Below are positions 43,359-52,509 of a stretch of 64,000 nt of DNA, piece by piece. The translations under genes were made by a program, and so were the position numbers. Each line of letters starts with the position of its first letter. Position 1 is the first letter of the stretch. The DNA lies in NCBI RefSeq assembly GCF_001499995.1, contig NZ_LQIU01000014.1, positions 22,449-86,448 of the forward strand. Direction: 5' to 3'. The notes beneath the pieces are model-generated. The model did not search any database, was not told the DNA's origin, and saw nothing but the letters and a program-made list of their open reading frames with translations. The DNA comes from Mycobacterium sp. IS-1496. GTDB taxonomy: Bacteria; Actinomycetota; Actinomycetes; Mycobacteriales; Mycobacteriaceae.

Positions 43359-45065
43359 TCACTGCCGGCAGCGTTCGGTGATCGTGCGTGTGCCATCGTC
43401 ACCTCGGCGGGTGATCCGCCGGGCGTCCAGCTGCTCGAGCAGCGGCACCGCGACCCGCCGCGTGGTGTCCAGCGCGCGTTTGGCCTCGGCGACGGTGAAC
43501 GGCTGGGGAAGGGTCTCGAGGATCCTCGCGGCGCGCCCCAGCGCATCCGCACCGAGGACGACGCCGTCGGCGATCCGCGTGAGCCGTCCCGCCCGGACCG
43601 CCGCGGCCAATTCGGCTGCGCCGAGCCCCAACTCGACGAGCGTGTCCGCGTCGGGTGCGCGGAACGGGTCGGCGGCCAACGACTTCTCGACGGTGCGGAC
43701 CGCCTCGTCGACCCGCGGCGGCAGCGTCATCCCGGGTTCCCGGACCCGGCCGTCGGACACCTCGAGCGCGGTGTCCGAAAGCAGCGGGGCGACGAGTTCG
43801 ATTGCGGGCAGGCCGATCTCACGTCGCAGCGCCTCCAACGGCATTCCCGCCGCCACGTCGTGGCCTGCCGACCACCGCCGCACGGCAGCCACCGCGTCGT
43901 CGCGCCGCTGGGCCCACCACGTCTCGTCGACCACCCACGCCCCGATGCGCCGACCGGTCTGCGGCAATCCCATCGCGCGCAGATCCGATGCGCGGGCGAA
44001 CGCGGGCGGCCGCGTCCGTCCCTCGGCCAGCTCGTCGGCACGCTCGCGGGCCGCACCGCGGCGCCGCAGGGGCGGGGGCCGCACATCGAGCACCACGACT
44101 CCGGCGGCGATGCGGTGCTGCCCCGGATCGCGCAACAGCCCGATGTCGCCGACCCGCAGCGGCAGCGGACGGGACAACCGCAGCCGGGCCGCGGCGCCGA
44201 GGGGGCGGACCTGCACCGGCACCGCGGCCGAACCGATGTGCAGGACGAGTTGGCGGTGCAGGTCGTCGGCCACGCGCAGTGCGACGTCGACCTCCTCGGT
44301 GTCGAGCCAGGCACCGGGAGTGCGCAGCGCGTCGCCCCGGCCGATCTCCTGCCGTTCCACACCCCGCAGATTGACCGCGGCTCTGGCCACCGGACCGACG
44401 GCGCTGCGCTGCTGCCCCAGCGACTGCAGTCCCCGCACGGTCACACGCCGTCCGGCGTGCTCGAGTTCGTCGCCCACGCGCAGCGTCCCCGCGGCGAGCG
44501 TGCCGGTGACGACGGTGCCCGCCCCGCGCACCGTGAAGGAGCGGTCGACCCAGAGCCGGACTTCAGCGGTGTCGTCCGGGGCGGGTAACCGGTCGACCAG
44601 ATCGACCAGTTCGGTGCGCACGCCGTCGAGGTCGGTGCCGACGGCTACCGGCGGACCGGCCATGCCGGTGCCGGAGAACGCTTCCAGCGCCTGCTCGATG
44701 GCCGGAGCCGGGTCGGCGAGGTCGGTTTTCGTGACGACCAGCAGGGCGTGGCGCACGCCCAGCGCATCGAGGGCGGCCAGATGCTCCTGCGACTGCGGCA
44801 TCCACCCCTCCGTCGCGGCGACGACGAACATCACGGCCGGGACCGGCCCCACTCCCGCGAGCATGTTGGCGACGAACCGCTCATGCCCGGGCACGTCGAC
44901 GAACGCGATCCGGCGGCCGCCGATGTCGGCCCAGGCGAATCCCAGGTCGATCGTCAGGCCGCGGCGCTGCTCCTCGGCGAGCCGGTCGGGCCACATCCCG
45001 GTGAGCCGCTGCACCAGCGTCGACTTGCCGTGGTCGACGTGGCCCGCGGTCGCGACTACGTACAT
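43359..45065 (-). CDS. selB: Selenocysteine-specific elongation factor SelB
   Basis: A 568-residue GTPase. G1 is GHVDHGKS (residues 8-15), G3 is DVPGHERFV, G4 is TKTD. EF-Tu-like domains 2 and 3 follow, then a C-terminal set of winged helices (ending AKRALDTTRRVAVPLLEQLDARRITRRGDD) that bind the SECIS hairpin. It carries Sec-tRNA to the ribosome at UGA. Slightly shorter than E. coli SelB (614). ATG 45065 overlaps the end of selA by ten bases. Confidence 0.95.
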   Translation of the reverse strand: MYVVATAGHVDHGKSTLVQRLTGMWPDRLAEEQRRGLTIDLGFAWADIGGRRIAFVDVPGHERFVANMLAGVGPVPAVMFVVAATEGWMPQSQEHLAALDALGVRHALLVVTKTDLADPAPAIEQALEAFSGTGMAGPPVAVGTDLDGVRTELVDLVDRLPAPDDTAEVRLWVDRSFTVRGAGTVVTGTLAAGTLRVGDELEHAGRRVTVRGLQSLGQQRSAVGPVARAAVNLRGVERQEIGRGDALRTPGAWLDTEEVDVALRVADDLHRQLVLHIGSAAVPVQVRPLGAAARLRLSRPLPLRVGDIGLLRDPGQHRIAAGVVVLDVRPPPLRRRGAARERADELAEGRTRPPAFARASDLRAMGLPQTGRRIGAWVVDETWWAQRRDDAVAAVRRWSAGHDVAAGMPLEALRREIGLPAIELVAPLLSDTALEVSDGRVREPGMTLPPRVDEAVRTVEKSLAADPFRAPDADTLVELGLGAAELAAAVRAGRLTRIADGVVLGADALGRAARILETLPQPFTVAEAKRALDTTRRVAVPLLEQLDARRITRRGDDGTRTITERCRQ

Positions 45066-46342
45066 GGCGCGATGGCGGCGATGGCCTCGAGCAGTTGCGC
45101 ATCCTCCTCCGGATCGACCGTGCGCAGATCGAGGAGACAGCGGCCCGCCTCGACGCGGCCCACCACCGGCGGTGTCCCCGCACGCAGGGCGGGTGCGTAG
45201 GACTCGGGCAGGCTGACCCCGGCGCTGGGCAGCGCGACCTCGGGGGCGCCGCCCCCGCCGACCGCCGCGACGCAGTCGACGGCATGCGCGTCGGGAAGCC
45301 GGTCGGCGAGGCGCTGCGCGCGCTCCCGCAGCGCGGCGACGTCGGCGGTCAGCGCGCGCTCGACCGGCGTCGGCGGACCGACCAGGGTCGCCTCGAGTGC
45401 GGCCAGCGTGAGCTTGTCGACCCGCAGCGCCCGGGCGGCCGGATGCCTGCGGAGCCGCTCGATCAGTTCCGAACTGCCGAACAGCAGACCCGCCTGCGGC
45501 CCGCCGAGCAGTTTGTCGCCGCTGGCGGTGACCAGGTCGGCGCCGTCGCGCAGCGCGGTCGTGGCATCGGGCTCGTCGGGCAACACCGGGTGCGGGGTCA
45601 GCAGGCCCGAGCCGATGTCGACGACCAGCGGCACCCCGAGCCCCCCGAGTTCGGCGATGGGCACCGTCCTGGTGAAGCCGCTGACGTAGTAGTTCGAGGG
45701 GTGGACCTTGAGTACGAAGCCGGTGTCCGGGCCGACCGCGTCGGCGTAGTCGCGCAGATGGGTGCGGTTGGTGGTGCCGACCTCACGGATGCGCGCCCCG
45801 GTCGATTCGAGCAGCTCGGGAATGCGGAAGCCGTCGCCGATCTCGATGAGTTCGCCTCGGCTGACGACGATCTCACGCCCGCTCGCCAGTGTCATCGCAG
45901 CCAGCAGCAGCGCCGCCGCGTTGTTGTTGACCACGTGCGCGCCACCGGCGGTGGGCACCGCCCGCGCGAGGGCGGCGAGCGCGCCACGCCCCCGGCGGGC
46001 GCGCCGGCCGGTGGCGAGGTCGAATTCGACGTCGGTCGCCCCGCTGGCCGTCACCACCGCGTCGACGGCGGTCCGGGACAGCGGAGCGCGCCCGAGGTTG
46101 GTGTGGACGACCACCCCGGTCGCGTTGATCACCGGACGCAGGCTCACCGCGGCGGACGGCAGCGCGGCGACGGCGTGGTCGGCGACCTGTTCGGGCGCGA
46201 TGTCCCCGGCGCGGGCCCGCTGCTGCGCGTCGGCGATCACCGCCTTGACCAGCGTGCGGCCCAGGAGGCGCTGCGCCTCGGCCAGTCGCGGATCGGCGAG
46301 CAGCGCGTCGGTGCGGGGGACGCGGCGGCGCGGGTCGGTCAC
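45056..46342 (-). CDS. selA: L-seryl-tRNA(Sec) selenium transferase SelA
   Basis: A 428-residue PLP enzyme converting Ser-tRNA-Sec to Sec-tRNA-Sec with selenophosphate. The PLP lysine is Lys277 in TASGDKLLGGPQAGLL; other marks are VINATGVVVHTNLGRAPLS and VDIGSGLL. Length is close to the usual 460. GTG 46342 lies 24 bases after the tRNA-Sec gene, so selC-selA-selB are probably one transcript. Confidence 0.95.
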   Translation of the reverse strand: MTDPRRRVPRTDALLADPRLAEAQRLLGRTLVKAVIADAQQRARAGDIAPEQVADHAVAALPSAAVSLRPVINATGVVVHTNLGRAPLSRTAVDAVVTASGATDVEFDLATGRRARRGRGALAALARAVPTAGGAHVVNNNAAALLLAAMTLASGREIVVSRGELIEIGDGFRIPELLESTGARIREVGTTNRTHLRDYADAVGPDTGFVLKVHPSNYYVSGFTRTVPIAELGGLGVPLVVDIGSGLLTPHPVLPDEPDATTALRDGADLVTASGDKLLGGPQAGLLFGSSELIERLRRHPAARALRVDKLTLAALEATLVGPPTPVERALTADVAALRERAQRLADRLPDAHAVDCVAAVGGGGAPEVALPSAGVSLPESYAPALRAGTPPVVGRVEAGRCLLDLRTVDPEEDAQLLEAIAAIAPCT

Positions 46343-46366
46343 GCCGCACCCTGAGCGTGGGCGGTA

Positions 46367-46461
46367 TGGCGGAGGCGGACGGGAATCGAACCCGCCAACG
46401 ACAGATCCTGCCGTTCGACGATTTTGAAGATCGCGCCGGTCACCAGACCGGATACGCCTCC
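46367..46461 (-). tRNA. selC: tRNA-Sec (anticodon UCA)
   Basis: The 95-base gene, CCA encoded, has a GGAGGCG/CGCCUCC acceptor stem, the anticodon loop CUUCAAA on a GCGAU/AUCGU stem, and a long variable arm of eight pairs, AACGGCAG-GAU-CUGUCGUU. The long variable arm and UCA anticodon identify it as tRNA-Sec. It lies just upstream of selA and divergent from selD. Confidence 0.95.
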
Positions 46462-46500
46462 CTGGGCCATGGCCCCATCATGGCAGGCACCATGGTGGGC

Positions 46501-47505
46501 ATGACGTCGCGACTGACCCACCGTCTGACCCAGTTCGCCCACGGTGGCGGGTGCGCGTGCAAGATCCCGCCGGGCGAATTGGAGGACGTCGTCCGCGGGC
46601 TGACGGCGGCGCATCCGCAGAACCCGCTCGGGGAGCTGCTGGTGGGTCTCGACGACGGTGACGACGCCGCGGCCGTCCGGATCGCCGGGGACACCGCGCT
46701 GATCGCGACGACGGACTTCTTCACCCCGGTCGTCGACGATCCGTACGACTGGGGCCGCATCGCGGCGACGAACGCGCTGTCGGACGTGTACGCGATGGGT
46801 GGCCGCCCGGTGGTGGCCGTGAACCTGCTGGGCTGGCCGCGCGATGTGCTGCCCTTCGAACTCGCCGCCGAGACGTTGCGCGGCGGGCTCGACGTCTGCA
46901 ATGCCGCGGGCTGCCACCTCGCCGGCGGGCACAGCGTCGACGACCCCGAGCCGAAGTACGGGCTGGCGGTGACGGGTGTCGCCGACCCGAACAAGTTGCT
47001 GCGCAACGATTCCGGTAGACCCGGCACGCCGCTGTCGCTGACCAAGCCGCTGGGGATCGGCGTGCTCAACAGCAGGCACAAGGCCACCGGTGAGCGGTCC
47101 GAGGAGGCGATCGAGGTGATGACGACGCTGAACGCGCAGGCGGCGGTGGCGGCACTCGAATCCGGTGTCGAATGCGCCACGGACGTCACGGGTTTCGGCC
47201 TGCTCGGCCATCTGTACAAGCTGGCGAGGGCCAGCGGCGTCACCGCGGTGGTCGACGCGGCGGCCGTGCCCTACATCGCCGGGGCGCGCGAGGCGCTGGC
47301 CGACGGATACGTCAGCGGTGGGACCCGGCGCAACCTCGACTGGGTGGCCCCGCACGCCGACCTGTCGGCTATCGGTGGGGACGAGGCGCTGCTGCTGGCG
47401 GACGCCCAGACCTCCGGCGGTCTCCTCATCGCGGGCGAGGTCCCCGGCGCCCCCGTCATCGGCGCACTCGTACCGCGCGGCGAACACACGATCATCGTGC
47501 GCTGA
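46501..47505 (+). CDS. selD: Selenide, water dikinase SelD
   Basis: A 334-residue enzyme making selenophosphate from selenide and ATP. The active-site loop is GGGCACKIPP with Cys18 (the position that is Sec in some bacteria), Cys20 and catalytic Lys21. DFFTPVVDDPYDWGRIAATNALSDVYAMGG follows, as in all SelD proteins. ATG 46501 has GGTGGG before it; ATGs at 46480 and 46492 are alternatives. It is divergent from tRNA-Sec, with 39 bases between. Confidence 0.95.
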   Translation: MTSRLTHRLTQFAHGGGCACKIPPGELEDVVRGLTAAHPQNPLGELLVGLDDGDDAAAVRIAGDTALIATTDFFTPVVDDPYDWGRIAATNALSDVYAMGGRPVVAVNLLGWPRDVLPFELAAETLRGGLDVCNAAGCHLAGGHSVDDPEPKYGLAVTGVADPNKLLRNDSGRPGTPLSLTKPLGIGVLNSRHKATGERSEEAIEVMTTLNAQAAVAALESGVECATDVTGFGLLGHLYKLARASGVTAVVDAAAVPYIAGAREALADGYVSGGTRRNLDWVAPHADLSAIGGDEALLLADAQTSGGLLIAGEVPGAPVIGALVPRGEHTIIVR

Positions 47506-47526
47506 GGCCGATCTAGGCTGTGGGAC

Positions 47527-47913
47527 ATGACTTCTCCGAAAGGACCCGTCGGCACCCTGGCGTCCATCTCCGTCGACTGCCCCGACCCGGACCGGCTCGC
47601 GCCGTTCTACCGCGGCCTGCTGGGTCTGGAGGAGGTCTTCGCCACCCCGGACCGCGGCGTCGTCGCCCTGGGGGGTGCGGGTCCGATGGTCACGCTGATG
47701 CGCGCCGACACCTACGTGGCGCCCGACTGGCCCGACGGCCCGCAACGTCAGCAGATGCACGTCGACGTCGCGGTGGAGGATCTGGACGCAGCGGTGGCCG
47801 CTGCGGTGGCACTGGGTGCGACGGAGGCCGAGTTCCAGCCCGGGCAGGCGTGGCGGGTGCTCCTCGACCCGGCCGGTCATCCGTTCTGCCTGACCACCGT
47901 GCGACCCGACTGA
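47527..47913 (+). CDS. VOC (glyoxalase-fold) family protein
   Basis: A 128-residue vicinal-oxygen-chelate protein: SIDCPDPDRLAPFYRGLLGL-like start, QQMHVDVAVEDLDAAVAAAV, and DPAGHPFCLTTV at the end, typical of the actinobacterial VOC subgroup. Substrate unknown. It begins 21 bases after selD and could be in the same transcript. Confidence 0.85.
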   Translation: MTSPKGPVGTLASISVDCPDPDRLAPFYRGLLGLEEVFATPDRGVVALGGAGPMVTLMRADTYVAPDWPDGPQRQQMHVDVAVEDLDAAVAAAVALGATEAEFQPGQAWRVLLDPAGHPFCLTTVRPD

Positions 47914-47914
47914 G

Positions 47915-48850
47915 CTACGAATCCGACTGCGCGGCAAGCGATTCAGCGCTGAGCACCGCGCCGTTGACCCGGGGGTTGTGCAACAGGACGTCGTCCATCA
48001 CAGTGGTGGTCAGCGTGCGCGCCGCGAGCAGCGGGCCCACCCACGCGGGTGCGGTGACCCGTGCGGCGCGGCGTTCGACGCCCGAGAGCACGGCCGCGGC
48101 CGCAGCCTCGGCGCTCATCGGCCTGGTGATGAAACCGGGCGCCGCCGACCGGATCGCCGCGGCGTGCTCGTCGGCGAACGCGTCGCTGGTCAGGTCGGTG
48201 TCGATGAAGCCGAGATACGCGATGCCTGCGGTGACGCCGTGCTGGGCGAGTTCCACCCGCAGGGCACGCGAAAGCTGTTCCACCCCGGCCTTGCTGACCG
48301 CGTAGGGGGCCGCGAGCACACCGTTGAAGAACGCGTAGATCGAGCCGACGAAGGCGATGTGGCCGCGGGCCGCGATGACGGCGGGCAGCGCGGCGCGCGC
48401 GGTGCGCCACTGGCCGAGCAGGTCCACTTCGACGGTGTGCTCGAAGACGTCCGGGTCGATGGTGGCGACGGTCTCCGACGGCGGCGCGATCCCGGCGTTG
48501 GCGACCACCACGTCGATGCCGCCGAACGCGGCGACCGCACCCTCGGCGGCTCGCCGCAGCGCCGCCGCGTCGGTGACGTCGGCCTCGAACGCGGCCGCCG
48601 CCTCACCGAGTTCGGCGGCCAGGTTCTCCAACGGCTTCAGGGTGCGGCCCACCAGCGCCACCCGGGCGCCGCGGGCGTGCGCCTGCCGGGCGATCTGGGC
48701 GCCGAGCCCGCGCGCCGCGCCGTTGACGAAGACCACCCGGCCGTCCAGGTCGAGATGGGGCGGTACGCCGAACCGGCTGCCGACCACGGGAATCCCGCGC
48801 GCCAGCCGCACGGCGGTTCGGCCGGCCAACCGCACCGCGTCGTCGATCAC
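47915..48850 (-). CDS. Short-chain dehydrogenase/reductase
   Basis: A 311-residue classical SDR: VFVNGAARGLGAQIARQ (GxxxGxG), VVANAGIAPP (NAG), GSIYAFFNG and APYAVSKAGVEQL (YxxxK). An N-terminal extension of about 35 residues (VRLAGRTAVRLARGIPVVGSR) precedes the Rossmann fold and may associate with membrane. GTG 48850 overlaps the stop of a 42-residue reading frame (GTGA). Substrate unknown. Confidence 0.83.
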   Translation of the reverse strand: MIDDAVRLAGRTAVRLARGIPVVGSRFGVPPHLDLDGRVVFVNGAARGLGAQIARQAHARGARVALVGRTLKPLENLAAELGEAAAAFEADVTDAAALRRAAEGAVAAFGGIDVVVANAGIAPPSETVATIDPDVFEHTVEVDLLGQWRTARAALPAVIAARGHIAFVGSIYAFFNGVLAAPYAVSKAGVEQLSRALRVELAQHGVTAGIAYLGFIDTDLTSDAFADEHAAAIRSAAPGFITRPMSAEAAAAAVLSGVERRAARVTAPAWVGPLLAARTLTTTVMDDVLLHNPRVNGAVLSAESLAAQSDS

Positions 48851-48975
48851 CGGATTCGGAGCTGGTAACTGAGGTACGACGGCGCCGCGGGAGCCCACGG
48901 CGGCCGCTTGGGCGCCCGGCGCGGCAGCACCGCGGTGACCGCGCGCAGCAGTGGCCGCAACATCGGAGTGGCCAT
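48847..48975 (-). CDS. 42-residue basic small protein coupled to SDR
   Basis: ATG 48975 has a good GAAGGGAG site and opens a 42-residue, Arg/Pro-rich frame (MLRPLLRAVTAVLPRRAPKR) whose TGA overlaps the GTG of the SDR gene. The ribosome-binding site and overlap argue it is real. Not recognised; it may be an amphipathic membrane-associating peptide. Confidence 0.5.
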   Translation of the reverse strand: MATPMLRPLLRAVTAVLPRRAPKRPPWAPAAPSYLSYQLRIR

Positions 48976-49052
48976 CGGGGGCTCCCTTCGGACGGTGACG
49001 GGATCCTGAAATACCCGTCGGCGGCCGCGGCAAACCGTTACGGTCGTCCGCG

Positions 49053-50228
49053 ATGGAGACACGACAGTGCGGAGTCGCCGGGCTGGCGCGTGACATGCGC
49101 GACCTCGTACGGTCGCAGGCGGACGAGAGTGAGCGGCTGCGCACGCTGTCCCCGCAGATCGTCGACGCGATGTGGGCGAGCGGGCTGATGTCCGCCTTCA
49201 ACCCGATCCCCGCGGGCGGCGCGGAACCGTCCTTCGCCGAGATGATCGACACGTGGACCGAAATGGCCTGGCAGGACGGATCATTCGGCTGGATCGGGAT
49301 CGCGAACCTGCCGTCGTCGTTCGCCGCGGCCTGCTACCTGCCCGACGAGGGATTCGCCGAGGTCTTCACCGCGCATGACAACCACGTGACGATGGGCGGT
49401 CAGTTCTTCCCGAATGGGCAGGGGGAGGCCACATCCGGCGGGTACCGGCTGAGCGGTTCGTGGAGTTTCGGGTCGGGAACCGGGCATTCCCAGTATGTCG
49501 CAGCGGGATTCCTGCCGATGGACGCCGGTGAGATCCGCTGGGCCGGCGACGGGGTCCCCGACATGCAGGTGGCCGTGCTGCCCCGCGACGAGGTCACGTT
49601 CACCGACGGCTGGCACGTGCAGGGCCTGAAGGGCACCGGTTCCTACGACTACCGCGTCGAGGACGTGTTCGTCCCCGCGCGTCGCACGTTCCCGCTGTTC
49701 TCCCGCAGCCCGCGCCGCGGCGCCTCGCCGGCCACCCGGATGGGCCTGATGCCGGTCACCGCCGCCGGGCACGCCGCCTGGGCGCTCGGAGTCGCCAGGA
49801 GCATGCTCGACGACGTGTCCGAACTCGCCGCGACGAAGTTCCGGATGAGCGATATGGCGTCGTTGGCGAGCCGCCCCACCTTCCAGAAGGGCCTGGCCCA
49901 CCACACGGCGGCATGGCGGGCCGCACGACTGCTGGTGCTCGACGCGTTCACCACCGCCGAAGCCGCCGTCGCCTCCGGCGCCGACCTGACGCCCGCCCTG
50001 CGTGCCGACATGCGGGTGGCCGCGGTCTACGCCACCGACACCGCACGGCAGTGCGCCGAATGGGCGCACCTGGTGGCGGGCACCGACGCGATCCGCGAGG
50101 GCAGTCGCCTCGAACGGGCGTTCCGCGACATCTACACGGGCACCCAGCACGCCTTCATCTCGGAGAAGGTCGCCATCGACGCCGCGCAGATCTGGCTCGG
50201 GATCATCGAGGACCAGCCCGGGCTCTAG
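49053..50228 (+). CDS. Acyl-CoA dehydrogenase-fold flavin monooxygenase (HsaA-like)
   Basis: A 391-residue protein with the acyl-CoA dehydrogenase fold and type-2 C-terminal domain. Visible marks are WQDGSFGWIGIANLPS, GGYRLSGSWSFGSGTGHSQYV, and WHVQGLKGTGSYDYRVEDVFVP. Length and pattern match the two-component oxygenases such as HsaA or DszC-like proteins that use reduced flavin, rather than beta-oxidation enzymes. Substrate unknown. No reductase partner is adjacent. Confidence 0.8.
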   Translation: METRQCGVAGLARDMRDLVRSQADESERLRTLSPQIVDAMWASGLMSAFNPIPAGGAEPSFAEMIDTWTEMAWQDGSFGWIGIANLPSSFAAACYLPDEGFAEVFTAHDNHVTMGGQFFPNGQGEATSGGYRLSGSWSFGSGTGHSQYVAAGFLPMDAGEIRWAGDGVPDMQVAVLPRDEVTFTDGWHVQGLKGTGSYDYRVEDVFVPARRTFPLFSRSPRRGASPATRMGLMPVTAAGHAAWALGVARSMLDDVSELAATKFRMSDMASLASRPTFQKGLAHHTAAWRAARLLVLDAFTTAEAAVASGADLTPALRADMRVAAVYATDTARQCAEWAHLVAGTDAIREGSRLERAFRDIYTGTQHAFISEKVAIDAAQIWLGIIEDQPGL

Positions 50229-50238
50229 ATCCGCCGGG

Positions 50239-51357
50239 TCAGGCGTCGTCGTCGGTCACCACCGGCAGCTCGCTGTGTCGCACCTGGTTGCCGCCGGCGC
50301 GTTTGGCGTCGTACATCGCCGCGTCGGCCGCGGTGATCGCCTCGTCGATGCCGGCGCGCCACCCCGTCACCCGCAGCCGCATCAGCGGTGCGCTCGCGGT
50401 GCCGATGCTCGCCGTCAGCGGCGCCGCCCTCTCGATGGCGGCGAGCAGTCGCATCGCCAGCTGGGTCGGATTGGCCGAGGCGGACACCGCGGCGACGACG
50501 AACTCCTCACCGCCGGTGCGCCCGACCAGGGCGTCGTCGTCGGCACTGCGCGACAGCGCACGGCCGACCGCGATCAGCGCCCGGTCGCCTGCGGCGTGGC
50601 CCTGGGTGTCGTTGAGGGTCTTGAACCGGTCCAGGTCGATGACCGCGATCAGCAGGTTGCGGTCCGCGGGCTGGTTGTCGGCCACCAGGTTCAGCAGCCG
50701 CTGATAGAACGCCCGCCGGGTCAGCAGCCCCGTCAGCGGGTCCCACTCCGAGCGCACCACGTCCACCCCGAGGGCGTGCACGATCGTCTGCACACCGAAC
50801 GGGATGACCGCGTTGAGCACGACGACGAACCAGAACAGGGCGAGCGCACCGACCGGTTGACCGCTCGCGGCCAGCCGGGACGCGGCGATCGCGGCCACCA
50901 CCACCGCCGTCGCGAAGACGTGGACGGTGTAGCGGGAGGTGTGCAGGAAGGCCACGTACGCGCCCGGCGTCACGAAGCCGAAGCAGGCCACGATTGCGAT
51001 GGTGGGGTCGGACTGGACCAGGCTGATGGCGGCGACGCACGCGGTGGCGATGTAGGACACCACCAGTGACTGCACCCGGCTCGGCCAGCGCTGGACGTAG
51101 GGCACCATCGTCGACCACCCGCCGATGCCCGCGAGCCACGACACCACCACACCGAGCGTCGACTTCGGTCCGAAATCGCTGAACACCAACAAGATCGGGA
51201 CCAGGGCGAGGGAGCCGACCATCACGGACAGCAGGGTGCGCGCAGCAACCATCATTCCGCGGCTGCGCAGATAGCCGGTCACCCAGTCGAAGTGGTCCGG
51301 CAACATCCACCACCGCCGCACCGAGTCCCTGCGCGACGTCACCCCCCGATTGTCCAT
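50239..51357 (-). CDS. Membrane-anchored GGDEF diguanylate cyclase, paralogue of the one at 1.5 kb
   Basis: A 372-residue protein with an N-terminal PDHFDWVTGYLRSRGM motif, six membrane helices and a C-terminal GGDEF domain: DPLTGLLTRRAF, DLDRFKTLND, GGEEF. It should synthesise cyclic di-GMP and lacks the RxxD inhibitory site. The layout and the PDHFDW motif match the cyclase at 1452-2534. ATG 51357 is chosen; GTG 51342 is possible. It is convergent with the flavoprotein, ten bases between stops. Confidence 0.87.
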   Translation of the reverse strand: MDNRGVTSRRDSVRRWWMLPDHFDWVTGYLRSRGMMVAARTLLSVMVGSLALVPILLVFSDFGPKSTLGVVVSWLAGIGGWSTMVPYVQRWPSRVQSLVVSYIATACVAAISLVQSDPTIAIVACFGFVTPGAYVAFLHTSRYTVHVFATAVVVAAIAASRLAASGQPVGALALFWFVVVLNAVIPFGVQTIVHALGVDVVRSEWDPLTGLLTRRAFYQRLLNLVADNQPADRNLLIAVIDLDRFKTLNDTQGHAAGDRALIAVGRALSRSADDDALVGRTGGEEFVVAAVSASANPTQLAMRLLAAIERAAPLTASIGTASAPLMRLRVTGWRAGIDEAITAADAAMYDAKRAGGNQVRHSELPVVTDDDA

Positions 51358-51394
51358 GACCGGGCAAATCCCGCCCGGACAAGGCGTCCGGCCG

Positions 51395-52459
51395 CTACCC
51401 GGCGGGGTGCGCCAGGAACTCGGCCAGCAACTCCGCCATCGCCGGGATGGCCGCCCTGGAGATGACCTCGTACCCGTGCGTGCTGAGGGTCGGCAAACAC
51501 AGCAGACCTGCCCGCGGGGTGAGCCCGTTGGCCTTCGCATGCGACGCGTCGGATTCGAACGCCCCGAGCACGGCCGCCTGCGGGGACATCCCCCGCTCCT
51601 CGGCGATCGCCATCAGCCGGTCGGCGACGTCCTTGTCGTAGACGCACAGGGCGTCGCTGTATCCGATGATCGGGCCGCCGCCGCAGGTCGTGCCGTACTC
51701 GGCTTCGGTGGGGCCGACCTCCAGCGCCAGGGTCAGCTCACCGGGCAGCGTGCGGCTGGCGTACGACCCGCCGACCCCGCCGATCTCCTCGTTGGTGGTG
51801 AAGACGAAGTACACGTCGCCTGCGGGCCGCCGGCCCGACCCGCGCAACCTGGCGGCGGCGTCGAGCAGTGCGGTGCACGCCGCCCGGTCGTCGAGGAAGT
51901 AGCAGCCGAGATAGTCGCCGAACTCGAACAGGGTGCGCTTGCTGCGGTCGACGCACACGCGTGTGCCGGGCCCGATCCCCGCGGCCGTCAACTCCTCGGG
52001 GGTGCGCCCGGTGAACACGTAGACGTGCAGCCAGTCCAACGCCTTGTCGCCCTGGTCGGGTTTGGTCTCCCAGATCCGCCGGCTCTCGCTGGTCGTGTGC
52101 TCGGAGCCCAGGGTCAGCACACCGGTGAGCGTCTCGCGGTCGCCGAGCAGGGCGACCGGTCCGAGCCCGAAGTTGCCCGGATACATGGTGCCGAGCGGGG
52201 TCAGGTGCAGACTGCCGTCCGGATCGACCCGTTTGACGAGCATGGACAGCTCGTCGAGGTGCGCCATGACGCGGGTGCCTGCGCCGTCGCCGGTGTCGCC
52301 GCGGACGACCCCGACCAGGTTGCCCGCCTCATCGACCCAGAGTTCGTCGACGAGGGGTTCCAGTTCGCGACGGCACACGTCGCGCACCGCCGCCTCCTGG
52401 CCGCAGGGTCCGTAGGTGGCCAGGAGTTCCTGGAGGAGGTCACGACGAAAATCGCTCAC
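51395..52459 (-). CDS. M42-family metallopeptidase
   Basis: A 354-residue aminopeptidase-like protein: VMAHLDELSMLV (first metal His and Asp), DDRAACTALLDAA (bridging Asp), FTTNEEIGGVGG (catalytic Glu-Glu), and C-terminal LSTHGYEV with the last metal His. The family are dinuclear zinc or cobalt aminopeptidases or glucanases, often forming dodecamers. ATG 52459. It stands 50 bases after the lipoprotein gene on the same strand. Confidence 0.85.
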   Translation of the reverse strand: MSDFRRDLLQELLATYGPCGQEAAVRDVCRRELEPLVDELWVDEAGNLVGVVRGDTGDGAGTRVMAHLDELSMLVKRVDPDGSLHLTPLGTMYPGNFGLGPVALLGDRETLTGVLTLGSEHTTSESRRIWETKPDQGDKALDWLHVYVFTGRTPEELTAAGIGPGTRVCVDRSKRTLFEFGDYLGCYFLDDRAACTALLDAAARLRGSGRRPAGDVYFVFTTNEEIGGVGGSYASRTLPGELTLALEVGPTEAEYGTTCGGGPIIGYSDALCVYDKDVADRLMAIAEERGMSPQAAVLGAFESDASHAKANGLTPRAGLLCLPTLSTHGYEVISRAAIPAMAELLAEFLAHPAG

Positions 52460-52509
52460 CGGTGTCCTCTACCCAGATGCCCGGCGTTGTCACCGGCGTA
52501 TGAGGCGAT

